The notes: generated from the letters alone by a model not told the origin. A stretch of DNA of 64,000 nt from Oncomelania hupensis (GCA_036898135.1 CM072523.1:46265329-46329328), one strand, 5' to 3'; counted from the stretch's first letter, positions 35,233 to 47,645 are shown. Numbers and translations are program-made.

Positions 35233-35513
35233 CCAACCCTCTCCCTTTTGTCCCTCCACCTTTTTTTCGCAAGTGATCAATTATATTGTCAGAAATGAGA
35301 TCCTATCAGGGGTGGATGAAAAATGGAAGGCGATCATCGTTACTGCCCGAAATCAATCCAGTCTGTAAAATAGCATACGTGGGAGTAGATTGCCTTCGAC
35401 AAAGGACGGTTTGGGCAGCCATTGATGTGTGGACCACAAAACTATTTGTAGTATCTGAGTGTGACAGTGATATTGCCTTTCCTGTTTTAATGGTGTAATA
35501 ATATTATTAATGG

Positions 35514-35515
<2 letters not shown>
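35231..35515. other. Short non-coding stretch
   Basis: A 70-codon plus frame at 35286-35498 has varied composition, but no domain, start context or splice signal supports a gene. Confidence 0.3.
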
Positions 35516-35557
<42 letters not shown>

Positions 35558-35570
35558 ATTATTATTATTA

Positions 35571-35639
<69 letters not shown>

Positions 35640-35640
35640 G
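35516..35640. repeat. (ACT)n (ATT)n triplet array
   Basis: About 13 ACT units followed by about 28 ATT units. Confidence 0.96.
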
Positions 35641-35756
35641 TAAATCACAAAAGTGCAAAGTCATGAGAACTTTTAACAACAATATTTATGTTTTCCATAC
35701 GATACAATTATCGGTTTTAAAAATTGTTCAACAGATTGAAGATTTTTAAATCTATC

Positions 35757-35782
35757 TAATCTAATCTAATCTAATCTTATCT

Positions 35783-35813
<31 letters not shown>

Positions 35814-35825
35814 TCTATCTATCTT

Positions 35826-35910
<85 letters not shown>
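35757..35910. repeat. (CTAAT)n (CTTAT)n (CTAT)n array joined to a LINE tail
   Basis: Four CTAAT units, about seven CTTAT units, then about 24 CTAT units run straight into the CCTATCCCGT complement of the Rep-C tail. Confidence 0.95.
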
Positions 35911-35911
<1 letters not shown>

Positions 35912-36614
35912 CTATCCCGTAACCCGAAGGTCGTAGGGACACCACAGATGAACGTTTAACCAGCGTACTCCATCTTTCCCTGTCCTCAGCAACCCTGATT
36001 GTTTCGCTCAGTTTCAGACCAGTCCATTCTCGAATGTTGTTCTCCCACCTCTTTTTCGTCTCCCTCTTCTTCTACCTCCTTACTCTGTGCCTTGGAAGAT
36101 GGTCTTTGCAGAACCTGATGATCTGGTGACGTGACCATTCCATCGGAGTTTCATTTTCTTTATCACTGTGAGCAGGTCATCGTGTTGTCCAATGGCTTCT
36201 GTGATGGTTTGACGGACTTCGTCGTTGGTGATGTGCTGGGTATTGGAAATGCCCAGAAGTCTTCTGTAGCACCTCATTTGCATGATTTCTATTCTTCCTT
36301 GTAGATCTCCTGTGAGGATCCATGTTTTGCAAGCGTATAGGAAGATGAAGATGACAAGGGAGCGCAGCAGTCTTATCTTGGAATGTAGACTGATTGTAAG
36401 TTTTTCCAAATCAGCTTCAACCTCGCCAGGGCAGCAGTTGTTTGTGCGATCCTGGAGAGGACTTCCTGTCGGGACCCATTTTCTGATACATTGGCTCCTA
36501 AACATTTGAAGCTATGCACTGTGTTGAGGGATTGGCCTTGGACTTTGAAGTCCGTGTTGATGCCATTGGTGTTGTTTGTCAACATGTTGGTCTTCTCTGC
36601 ACCTATTTCCATTA
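35911..36614 (-). mobile_element. Rep-C LINE, 5'-truncated copy
   Basis: 704 bp on the minus strand covering the last part of the RT protein, including TKMMTNNTNGIN-like and LRW-GHVTR-like segments. It is split between two frames (36630-36373 and 36505-36080). More diverged than the copies at 29065 and 33178. Confidence 0.9.
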
Positions 36615-37446
36615 TATTTAAAACGAACATTTCGCGTTGAATATTGTAATAGTATTAATAAAACATCGCTGATCTTGGGTATTTCTAGCATCGGCATTGG
36701 GTTGATGAAGGTGTAATGAAGAAGGAGGTGAAACACGGTAGAGTAGGAACGGGGCGAAGGGAGATAGTGGACTGAGGAAGGATCAGAGTGTAGAGGCCAG
36801 GGTGGAAAGGTGGGTGGGTTAAAGAGTCCCTCCTACGCAGTTGATCAGTCAAGATCATAAATCGATGTCTGATCGGCTTTTCGGACTCTTCCTGTATTGA
36901 CTTCTTGACAGAAGAGTGGTTTTTCACTCGGCGTCTTGACAGAAAAGCGATGACTGAAAGGGTTTCTCTCTCTTGATTTCAGTTAAAAGCGTCCTGGATT
37001 CTTTTCTTGGCTTGACAGGAAAGGTGTGGCGGAGGTGCTTTTTTTTCGTTTTTCTTGACTCTATGCCAGAAGAGGAGCGGGGGCGTGATCTCTTTGTGAG
37101 TATGTTGACACTCGAGATTGTCTACCGTCAGAGGGCGTGTTAGCATGGCTTTCATGTTGCCCCCCAAATAGAACTTGCCGCTTTCGCTGTCACTGCAAAG
37201 TGACGTCAACTAAATACGTAGAAACAACACATCGCCAACCTAGTCGAGTCTAGAAATAGCAATTTTCCCGTCATGCCTTAGTCATGTTGTCGAATGTTTT
37301 CACATGTTGTTTTGTCTAGTTTGTGCAGTGATATTTATGTTGCATTCTTTCCCCCCCCCCCCCTCCCCGTGTTTTATAGATGAAGGACGTTGTGAACAGT
37401 TTTTAAATATTGGTGAACATATTTTATTTTCCTGCACTATCCACCT

Positions 37447-37449
<3 letters not shown>
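36615..37449. other. Non-coding sequence
   Basis: No gene recognised. C tract at 37350-37362. Confidence 0.4.
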
Positions 37450-37510
<61 letters not shown>

Positions 37511-37511
37511 C
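37450..37511. repeat. (CT)n microsatellite
   Basis: Pyrimidine dinucleotide array with a TT interruption. Confidence 0.95.
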
Positions 37512-40215
37512 TGTCCCTCATTACATAGTCAGCTGACTTGAACACTCAAACTTCCCTTTCAGGTTCAATGGTTCCATAAATGAGTGATAGTAATAGTACA
37601 AGGAACTGATAGCCGAACTTCGGACATTGGAAAATACACGTGCATTGAGTGAGTTTGCTGTAGGTAAAGTATCCGTTATGCATGACTGTTCCCCTTGTTG
37701 TGCTTGTAGGTCTTCTTAAAGTGGATATCGCATATATTTTTTATGAATATTTCACCGTAGTCACCTTGTTGCTACCTGTCAATGGAAGTTTGTTTATTTG
37801 TACGGTCATTAAGGCCGACAACCGTCTCTATACGACTTTAGCGACACCCGAATTTAAGCGCCTGTTATGAAACGCGATCTGTCGGTATCAAAACAGCAAA
37901 ATTTCAGGGTTTTCCCGCTTGTGACATAGGACTGGACTACAAGATGAGTCGAGTATGTGCAGGCTGTGTGTGTGGAATTTCACCCAGCCCTAAGATCTGG
38001 TATTAGCATGCACTGACAGCTAGTACAAAAGGCAAACGATACATTTCTATCAAGACCACGATTGACTTTTAAAGTATATCCCCATTTGTGACGTAGCACT
38101 GGATTCTCGAGTTTTTCCGTGGCGTTTTCTATCGCACTCCATTAATATCTATCGTTCAACGGAGTTGGGTTCTAAGGTAAAGAGGTCCTGTGTACCCGTT
38201 TTGATAATAGCGTGGATTTACACTTGAACCCGCAAAGGGCGTTCCCGAGGGGTTACAACATGCAGCTTTAAGTGTTTACAATTAGGAAAATAGAGGATAC
38301 TGCCTACTGGGCACTGTTTTGGCATTGTTACGTAAGGTGACATTTGCTTGGCTGTTTCCTGAACCCATGTACAGTTTAGTAGTAGTAGTAGTAGTAATAG
38401 TGGCAGTAGTAGTAGTAGTAGTAGTAGTAGAAAATGTAAAATATAAGGTAATGATAAAGATTTTCCTATATAACCTTTCTTTTTAAGGGATAAAGGTGTT
38501 AAGGACTTGTCTTTTCTTAGGCCAGCGTTATGAGGTCTGTGAAAATCTCTTCTCCATCGCTGCATCGCGTTTCCTCTGTTTTCAAGAAAGCCCAGGTGAA
38601 TTTTTTCGCAGCTGGTTTAGAAAGGGATGTTATATTGTGCCGTTGGTTCGTTCAGTGTGTCGTCCCGTAGTTCCATTCAGATACTGTCTCCATAGTAGTA
38701 GCTGAACTTGACGATGCTTAACATCTTTGAAAGATAACTATCCTTTGCGCTACCACTACCATGCTACAAGCTATCGCCCCCCCCTCCCTCCCACCCACCC
38801 CCTACTCTCCACTTCCCCTATTGCAGACCTTAAACAAACTTTTGTTTTTAGAATGTTAACCTGTCATTATCTTCAAAGAAGACGAAAGATGTAACCAGTT
38901 TCATGCATTGGGTTAGGGTTAGGGTTAGGGAATGTTTTGTGTCTTAGAATCAAACCGCCCATTTTAAAACTTTAAATGCGATAGAGCTTTTGGATTGTGT
39001 AAACGACCTACATTTCACTTCGTTTAGCGACAAATACGTTTTAAATTTCAAATTCCGAAACTAAGCTAGGTATAGAACTATCTAGCTTCGCATTGTCGCT
39101 GGGACTGCTTTAAAAATATTTTGGTTGCCCGGCAGAGTCATTTTGAAAAGTTCACAACTCCTTCATGTTACCGCGTGTTCACATTCAATTGGATGATACT
39201 CTAGCTTGTCAGAAGATCACCCCTACACGGAGCATTCGAGACTGCAGCCTGACTAGTGTGGACTGCTGATGATGTAGCAGAATTATATCAGCAGCAGTTG
39301 ATAGTATGTTTGCTAGGCTAGTCTAGGCGTGTTTGAGAACCTGAGTTCAACTCCCATAGGAGTCGACTGTCTGTAATTGCTGTTTATGCGGTGACTCTCT
39401 CTCTCTTTGTCTTTCTGTATATCTCTCTATCTCTAATTCTGACTCTCTCTCTCCTGTGTCGCCGCAAGGTATCGTTGAAAGACCTGGCCCAGTTATTTAA
39501 AGGGACGTAATAGGCCCTAATAAACCAAACACGCATGCTTCTAGGTCAATCAGTATAGAATATGATAGTTTTATTATCTAACAGAGAAATTACATTGTGC
39601 TGCAAACCACATTATTACAATAAAAATGAATGCATTCAAACCAAAAACACATATTTACAGTAAATCACAATAATGTATAAACAGTCCTCCATAAAAATAT
39701 GACACAGATTGCAAACAGCTCAATCGTCCAAGGCGTGTAACAGTGCACTTGACGAATCAAAGTCGGCCAAACAGGCGTTAATAATGCGCTTGATGATGTC
39801 AGCAAGTTACTGAGTCAGCTTGGGTTATAATCTGATTTTTGATCAGGGATGATGAAGATAGGATGAGAATGTGGTATCGTATAGCGCCCGTCTGCACGTC
39901 ACTAGACATGCTCAGTGCGCAGGCTCACCATCTTGAACCGCTCTTGAAAGCTGGTAGATGCGCTATAGAAGGACAATCCCGATCTTTTTACTTTGAGGCA
40001 GGTAGAAGGAAAACCAAAACCCATTTCTAGCAGTCTTCGATACTCAGTCTGGATATCTCGCGTCTCTTTCTGGTCAACGCAACAATGCCTGGGAAACCCC
40101 ACTTATAAAATATGTGTTAAGGTTCATCCGAGACTACTCAGCACCTTGTTCAGATAAGAGTGATTACGCCGTTGAAGTTTCTTTTTTCAAAAAGGAAGGG
40201 TGGGGAGGGAGAAGG
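37512..40215. other. Non-coding sequence with small repeats
   Basis: (TAG)n lies at 38378-38430 and C/T-rich sequence at 38775-38820. No coding signal over 2.7 kb; the open frames are short and unlike known domains. Confidence 0.4.
38910..38930 (+). repeat. Short interstitial TTAGGG array
   Basis: Three GGGTTA units plus GGG. The unit matches the telomere repeat of most animals including molluscs. Too short to mark a chromosome end. Confidence 0.85.
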
Positions 40216-40819
40216 GGACCCCCGTTGGGGTGCCGGGGGTTTCAGTCTAAATAGTATCCCCACTTTCTGGAAATTTAATGCTTTTTAAATTCCCACTGTC
40301 GCTGTCTTTCTCATTTGCTTTCTCATTCCTGCTCTGTTCTATCAATCTGCTATACTATCTTCTTCTTCGCTAGACCAGTCACCTACCTTTTTTCTTGAAA
40401 ACTCCTCCGGAACAAGACTCCTTATTTGTGTATGAGGTCTGTTGGATCAGCTTGAGAATATTGGACGCTTTCTGCCAGGTGGCCACTGTGGCTTCCTATG
40501 ATGTTGTTATTTAGCAATGTAGGCATTTTTATATGTAGGTGTTTTGTTGATAATTTATAATGATGTTTGTATTCTATTTTGTTTTTGTAAACGGGGGTTC
40601 AATAAATTAGAGTACAGCCTCAGCGTCCCCATGCGTGGGATGTCTTTATTGTTAAGTGACTGGCTGGTGGAGGGCATTCAGTTTTACCACTAGGGTTGTT
40701 TCAGCAGATCTTTTATGCGGATCAGGGGTTGTCCGGTCGTGATTTTCCTCGGAAGAGTCCGCTGGACCTAAAGCAATAATCATGTAATGTAATATAATGT
40801 AATGTAATGTAATGTAATG
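40216..40819 (+). mobile_element. Rep-B repeat copy
   Basis: Well-preserved copy from the CCCCGTTGGGG palindrome to a TAATG pentanucleotide tail of about six units. Confidence 0.9.
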
Positions 40820-41805
40820 AGGGAGAAGGGTAGATAGGTGGGATGGAGAGGGGAAGTGTGGATAAGGGGAGGGAGGTAAGATAGTAAGCCAAGATTATCC
40901 TGGACAGGGAAGTTGTTTTAGCAAATGAATAGATATTTTCCCAATTAAAATGGTCTTTTTCTGCTCACAAGCTCTTTCTGCCTTTTTGACCACCCCAAAA
41001 AATAATTTTGTACGTTTCTTCTTTTGTGAATATTTTAAATAACAAAGTTTAATACTTTTAAAAAAAGAAAACAAAAGTGTATCTTAATTATTACATGCAA
41101 ACATCGTAAATGAGACACACCGAGCACACACACACACACACACACCCTTCCACTCTCCTCCCCCCTCCCCCTCCGCGACTAGTGGAGAGCCCGATGTAAG
41201 ACTCTGCAAGTATCAACCTCGGAGGGTAAACTAGATGATCACTAATGAGTTGAACTTCTTGTATTTTTTAACGATGGTAGCTGTGTAGGCAGTAAATACT
41301 GGCAGTTCCTTAAGACCACCTGTGTAACTTAATCAGCTTTGTTCATACTAACAATGAGCTAGCCGTAACATAACACTTGTATAATTAAAGCTGTCTAACA
41401 ATGAGGTAGTCGTAACATACCACTGTTATACTCAAAGATGCCGTCACAATGCTTTGTTTAAGGTGGGACGTAGTAGGCAAGTGACTGGGAGGTTTCTTGA
41501 GTATAAACAAAACTATTATCAAGGCCCGTGATTTTCTATAGCAGACGCCGATAAGCTATACAGTTATCTCCCCTTTGTTCATGTCAGATCTATAGATACA
41601 ATAATCGGTTTCTAATTCTGGCTTGATGGCTGACACAAATATCAACCATAAGTGTGGGATGAGTTTAGGGAGTGTGGGTGTGTGTAAGGAAGGAGGGAAG
41701 GAGGGGGGGGGAATTAAACAGAAGATAGGCTTAATCGAACTCGACTACTACCATCTTGGACAGGATCTGCTTGTAATCTACATAGTGCTACTGAAAAACG
41801 TATAG
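40820..41805. other. Non-coding sequence
   Basis: (CA)n at 41127-41146, followed by C-rich sequence. AACAATGAG-TAG-CGTAACAT recurs twice near 41350 and 41400. No gene recognised. Confidence 0.4.
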
Positions 41806-41941
41806 AAAGTACGAAACAGCGCTCAACAACACCTCTGCTCACCGAGCTTTGGATGGGTACCTCACACCACTCAGTTTTGAACCGGAGAAGGTGGAAGCAC
41901 ATATGGAGAAGATGCGATACTGCTCCAAGCTTCATTCATAA
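41806..41941 (+). CDS. Possible 3'-terminal exon of an unknown gene
   Basis: Frame ending in TAA at 41939 encodes about 44 residues of balanced composition, including HRALDGYLTPLSFEPEKVE and a KMRYCSKLHS end. The stretch is open from just after a TATAG that could be a splice acceptor, though the pyrimidine tract is weak. No upstream exon or clear poly(A) signal was found and the family is unknown. Confidence 0.25.
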
Positions 41942-43856
41942 ATTACATTTATTTTTTGTTATTGAAGAAGACGAGACATAGATAAAGGTTAAGGGAGATT
42001 TAAGCACACCAGATTAAAAGGTGGTTCTATGTACCTGTAAGCTAGAGGTGATACCTAGGCCGAGAGTTGCCGATACTGGTGGTACTTCTTACCCCTTGTA
42101 AAAATAAAAAAGCCGTTTCTATACAAACCTCTTCAGAGGTTTCTACAACCACAATTATAATAGGTCACTATCTCAAAGTAGTTAAAGGTTTGTGTTAGAT
42201 TTTTCTGTATAGGCTCAATTTGTATCAAAATAAAGACCTACTAGTATACATAGTTTTTTTTAAGCAATCATCTTTTGTATGTGTTTTTAACATTTACGTC
42301 TTCCAGACAATGCAGTCAAGCTAACTCTCTGTATTTAAAAAAAAAATACTGCAGTCACTCATTAATTCTGTTGAGGTAAGTTTCTTACAGGATTTCGACC
42401 TGCATAATCTTTTCAAGTTTTCTCGCTTAAGCCTATTTATCACCTTTCACAGTACCCTATTGGCGTGCACGTCAGCCGAGTCACTGTTTGAAAGCATGAC
42501 ACGTGTTTGTTTATAATCAGAGCTAGCATACCTGTGCTAAATTGTTGACACGAGTGGGGCCTGTTGTCCCTGTGTTTGTGTTTTGCGTTTGAGCGTTAAT
42601 GTGTTCGAGAGGGGTGCGAATGGGTAGCCGTGTCTGTTTGAGCGTGTGAGCTTGGAGGACGGTGTCTTTGTGTGTGTGTGTGTGTGCTTGTGTGTGCTTG
42701 TGTGTGCGTGCGTGCGTGCGTGCTTTTCTGATTAAAACAAGAAAGTGTGAAAAGGTTCGGATTTGTATCCCAAGTACAAGTACAAGTGGACTATAACTGG
42801 TTCTTGTGTAGATCGATATTGTGAGGTTTAACATGTTTAGACAGGTGAGTCGGTACATTGTGGCCGTCACAATGCGATGTCTCAGACACAAAGAGAGAGG
42901 ATAATGATAATAAAACCAACAACAACACCTGGGTAGTAGGCGTTATAATTTTCGGTTTAATAACTAAAACCTTCATCAGTAAGACCCAAGGACTATACAA
43001 AACAAAACAGTCTAAGCATAATTATATATCCAAGAAAGTGAATCGAGTTCATTAAAAAGAATAGAAGAACACAAAGAGAGAGGTTGAGAGATTTACCAGC
43101 AAAACGTTTATCTGTCCACATCTTTAGGCCCATTGAAGGAGATTCGAAAGCTAGGTTTATTAACATTGTACAAACTTTTTCTTTTAACCTTAATACACCA
43201 TTTTAGGTATTTTTTAAATTATTATTATTATTTTTTTTAAACCTATATAGATGACGAGAAAAGGTTTGTTAGAAACAAAAAGGTTAAGACCAAAAATAAT
43301 ACCGTTTACACAAAGCTGGTCCAGAGAAAAAAAGATGCATAACTTTTCTGTATTCCGTCGGACCGAACGTTTACAGGGGAACCTTGACTTTTACTTTCAA
43401 GTGTTGTCTCTGATTGTTAGAACTGTTCAAGATAAAACAGCAAGAGATACTAGATGCGCGGGAGATGGACGGTTCTGTTGGTACAAAACTGGCCCAGCGA
43501 AAAAAAAGAAGGTACTTGACAACTCTTGTTATCAAGTGACCGAATTTGTGGGGAACCCACCTTCAAATATTGCTTTACGTGTATAAGTCACGTTCAACTG
43601 TATTTGAATATTTATGCTGCCAGGGCCTTACAAACGTTTATGACATTGAAGGTCAATAATGAGAAACACGGGTGTACATATTAATCCCAAGGAATGCTAT
43701 ATTAGCCAAAAACGAAGACAAAAGTACACAATGACAAATGTTCGAGCCAAACTCTTCTTCAGGCGGACAAAAACACAGGAGTGAACAAAGCAATACTTCC
43801 ACACTGAACTCCAAGAAAGAAAGAAATGACATTTAGATTGTTATTTGAACTGTTTT
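41942..43856. other. Non-coding sequence
   Basis: TG repeats at 42669-42722. A plus-strand frame at 43251-43586 is basic and Cys-poor with no recognised domain. The left Rep-A duplication is at 43844-43856. Confidence 0.4.
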
Positions 43857-44149
43857 AGGGGTGTCGGATAGCGCAGTGGTTGGAGCACTCGCTACTGTGT
43901 CGCAAGTTAAGCACCGTCCAGTGCGGTTAGCACTTGGATGGGTGACCGCAAAACGTGAAGCGACAAATAACAACGCCCCCAGTTGACTCAACTGTGACTG
44001 AGTACCTACTCTCTTAAGGGTGGGGAAGGTAAAGCAGCGAGGGAGAGAGATGGGCATCGCCCTCATTGCGCTGGCCCAAGATAAGTGTGATCTCCAACAT
44101 CACGCTCCCCTACGGCCACAAGGCTATGGGACTACCTTTACCTTTACCT
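43857..44149 (+). mobile_element. Rep-A SINE, full copy with tRNA and 5S parts
   Basis: About 293 bp flanked by a perfect 13 bp duplication (43844-43856 and 44150-44162). It starts GGGGTGTCGG, with TAGCGCAGTGG at 43869-43879, a good tRNA A box. From about 43901 it resembles 5S rRNA: AAGTTAAGCACCGTC, then GGTTAGCACTTGGATGGG followed by TGACCGC, matching the 5S A-box and C-box region. A unique body and a CCTTTA-type tail follow. It is non-coding and would be moved by a partner LINE. Confidence 0.9.
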
Positions 44150-44743
44150 TTTGAACTGTTTTGCCCGCCTGACGAACAGTTTAGCTCGAAACTTTGCGTT
44201 GTGTCGTTTTGCCTTTTTTTTTCTGTCGTGTCGAAATCTTTATTCTTTGGCTGTTATGTACACATTGTGTTTCTCATTGTTGTAAATGTTGAATGCTAGC
44301 ATTCTCTGTTTCACTCCAATGATGAAAGGTCGCACTGAAAAGGGGTAGCCGCAGGATAATAAAAACAATTTATCAGCGGCACGTAGTTGACCTTAATCGC
44401 TATGGTTTTCAAAGCTTGTGTTTTGCTGCTGCGGAAAGTCTTCATCTTTGCACTACAGCTTCTCTGCCGCGAATTTTATTAAGGGTTGCGAATCTATCGG
44501 GTGACATTTAAACACCACTTGTTTCACACTTTTTTGGGGGAGTGGGGGTGGGGTGGGGTGGGGTGAATGGGCAGCGGGGAAGGAGACCGGTGGGAGGAGG
44601 GAGGTGGCGGGATTTTAAACGCTGTTCCTTCACATTTATCATTATTTTTGTACCGTTCGATCGACATTTGTCTGTTGTTGTTGCTGTTGTTTTTTGTGCA
44701 CAATAGAACCCGTGAGGGTCACATTCTCTAGCACCGTCGTAGC
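44150..44743. other. Non-coding sequence with a G-quadruplex motif
   Basis: 44536-44564 has five G runs of four or five separated by one to three bases. Nothing else recognised. Confidence 0.5.
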
Positions 44744-44845
44744 ATGGCTAACGTGATACCCTTGATGTGTGTGGTCGCCTTTGTCCTATTGTTGACAGTG
44801 CTCGTTCAACCAACCAGCACTTCAAGGAAGAGCATTAACAATTAA
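44744..44845 (+). CDS. Small frame with signal-peptide-like start
   Basis: 33 codons from an ATG in strong context (A at -3, G at +4). MANVIPLMCVVAFVLLLTVL gives a short start and a long hydrophobic core, then Pro/Thr/Ser and a basic end, as in a signal peptide. The stop follows at once, so it could be a first exon of a secreted protein with an unseen splice, or chance. No donor is visible before the stop. Confidence 0.2.
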   Translation: MANVIPLMCVVAFVLLLTVLVQPTSTSRKSINN

Positions 44846-44922
44846 CTGTGCATGATGATAATTACTTTGGGCGAACTTTGACGAACGAGTTGATTGTCGT
44901 GGTTTAGTAAAAGTCGGACGTT

Positions 44923-45432
44923 GTGTCGCTGTCTTTCTCATTTGCTCTTTCTCATTCCTGCTTTGTTCTATCAATCTGCTATACTATCTTCTTCTTCGCT
45001 TGACCAGTCACCTACCTTTTTTTCTTCAAAACTCTTCCGGGACAAGACTCCTTATTTGTTTTTGACGTCTGTTGGATCAGCTTGGGAATATTGGACGCGT
45101 TCTGTCAGGTGGTCGCTAGGGCTTCCTATGATGTTATAATTTAGCAATGTAGGTATTTTATATGCATGTGTTTTGTTGATAATATATAATGATGTTTGTA
45201 TTCTATTTTGTTTTTGTAAACGGGGGTTCGATAAATTAGAGTACAGCCTCAGCGTCCCCTGCGTGGGATGTCTTTATTGTAAAGTGACTGGCTGGTGGAG
45301 AGCTTTCAGTTTTACCACTAGGGTTGTTTCAGCAGATCTTTTATGCGGATCAGGGGTTGTCCGGTCCTGATTTGGCTCGGAAGAGTCCGCTGGACCTAAA
45401 GCAATAATGATGTAATGTAATGTAATGTAATG
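44923..45432 (+). mobile_element. Rep-B repeat copy, 5'-truncated
   Basis: Begins at TGTCGCTGTCTTTC of the consensus and ends in a TAATG tail that merges with (TG)n. Confidence 0.88.
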
Positions 45433-46966
45433 TGTGTGTGTGTGTGTGATTATGTGCAGCGTTTGTGCGTGTGTGCGTGCTACTGTGTGTTTGTGCGCAC
45501 GTACGTGCGGGCATAGTTAATTTGGATCCTCGTCTCTTTAGCTTTGGATGAACCATCTAAATGCCAAAAATGACTACTAAGTTTTGTTTCTCTTGTAATC
45601 AGTAATTTACTAACGGTTGTGGGTTAGACAGAATTGGATAATCATTCATACTATGAAGTTTGCATGTAATTACCCAATGGACAAAATATCAGTCTCATCA
45701 GAAAAATACTACTAAAATAGCTTTTAATCCAGTGCAGTTTTTGGTAAATTGGCCGACCCGCTGCTATACCTATCATCGAGAAAGAGACTCATATTTCTCT
45801 CGCGTTGGCGGAAAGGTGTAAAGGCAAAAACGTTATGTAGGATTTTCGATTGCTGAAGTTCGGTTAATATACAATATTTACAGCGCACAATGATCGCTTT
45901 GCCGAGCACTTGTGAAAAAAGATTTAAGGTATTCTATAACCCTTGTTCGATGTGTGTTTTTATACTAACGCATGAATTCAGTAATTTCATGCCTTCGTGA
46001 ACAGTCGGCTGGCTAGTAAAAGAAAAGACAGAAATTGGTATTCGGGTTCTGCTTTACTGGACTTCCAGTTATTGCTGTAATAGAAATCATTATTCCTGGA
46101 GACTTTTTTCCATTGACAGGAGCAAATTCCTCTTATAATATTACTTGGTGGTATACATTTTGTAGGTTTGTGAAATATTCACCTTAAACTTTAGGGAATT
46201 CGCAACTTCTTTTCACTGTACAATTCCTGGTCCTCTACTGTTTGTGTTTTCGTGTTGTGTTTGGAGTTTAACCCTTATGGCTGCCACTGTCAAGGTACAT
46301 CTAAGAAGAATGAATGCACATTGAGGTTTAACGTACACACTCGCCATAGGCGATACGGCAGGCTGGAGGCTAAGAAGAATTGCATTACTGTTGAAGTGTT
46401 TACTCGGAAAGTTCATTGTAAGGAGCTTCAGGACTATGTTTTCTTTGAGTTCTCTATCCCGCGGGTATAGGTTGCAATCATCACTATAATTACCCTTTTT
46501 CTGTAGCTCATTTGTCCGCTAAAAGACTACTGAGGGTGCTGGCCGAAAACAGATTTAACTGAAGTCGCCCAAGGCGCCGACGCGCTGTTTTATGCGCACA
46601 GTCGAACGCCGTAGACAACTGAGCAATCCTGGACGCCTGAAAGGGGAATGGAACTTTGCGGATTCAAAGTAACTTATTAAATAAAAATAACTGGCACACT
46701 CAGCCTTCTAGAACAAGAGCTGTCAAGATTGTTAAAAGTCCGTGCGATGGAATGCGTGCATGCAGCCCTCGGTTTATACTCTCATCCGAATGAATAATGA
46801 ATAGTATTAAAAAAATTAAACAATAAAACAATGGTTAAAGTAGAAGTGGTGTTTATTTTGTTTTAAATTTTATTTTAATGCTTTATTGTCCCTTTTTATC
46901 GGGAAATTCTGGGCCGCCTCCCTTGTGGAAAGCGTAGTCGCAGCCTGTGGCGCGCCCAAACCCAAC
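45433..46966. other. Non-coding sequence with degenerate SINE pieces
   Basis: GTTTAACG-type motifs occur at about 46268 and 46327. At 46534-46620 and 46770-46800 there are GGTGCTGGCC and TTTATACTCTCATCCGA segments also present in the SINE at 56511-56920. No gene seen. Confidence 0.4.
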
Positions 46967-47195
46967 CTACCTAACATTAGTTGTGATTTTTGAAATGTAG
47001 AAATTCGTTAAATTTTTGAAATTTTTGAAATTTTTGCTGGGGGAGCAAACCGGAGTACCCGGAGAAAACCCCCGATATATTCGGAGAAACATAACGCTCC
47101 GATGCAGGATCGAACCCACACCTGTCAGGCGCCATTGGTTTCTGGCCTGTGGACAAGGCAAGTTAGTCCCGCCTTAGCCCACTTGGCCATTAAAT
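46967..47195 (-). mobile_element. tRNA-headed SINE
   Basis: Minus strand: a tRNA-like head (about 47192-47104) with B box GGTTCGATCC, then a body with TTTTCTCCGGGTACTCCGG, ending in three AAATTTC-type units. The TTTTCTCCGGG...CTCCGGTTT motif is also in the SINE at 57310-57515, so the families share a central part. Confidence 0.7.
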
Positions 47196-47548
47196 GTCAG
47201 CCGATAAATCCAACCTTTTAAGTAAGGTTTAGGACAGGGCAACTGTAGTGTAACGTTGAACATTCTCTGAATAGTACAAGGAGTAATATAAGTATGCCAC
47301 TCTTAGAATTCGTTCTTCGCTTTACAGAAGTTATAGTTCATGCAAGCGGATGTTTTAACGTTCGGCTCTTCGAGTCCTTGATGTGGCAAAGCGTACTACG
47401 TCGTGGCCAATAAGGGGATACATTTTCTTTATCTTAAAGCACTAGTACATCTAATCGGTACCTACACGACTTGTCGTAAAAACCTGTGAATGTCGTAAAA
47501 GCTGCCGTTAATTTGGGGTGGTCGCCAGACAGTGTGCCCCGAGTCATG
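47196..47548. other. Non-coding sequence
   Basis: Nothing recognised. Confidence 0.35.
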
Positions 47549-47645
47549 CACACACTGCGTAGCTGAGACTATCAGAGGCTTACGTTTCGCATCCACGCTA
47601 CTCCACGTGTGAGGGGTACTCGGGGGGTCCCAGCTATGCTGTGGG
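47549..47645. repeat. Short foldback repeat, copy 2
   Basis: CACACTGCGTAGCTGAGACT on the left and GTCCCAGCTATGCTGTGGG on the right are imperfect inverted copies. Confidence 0.5.
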
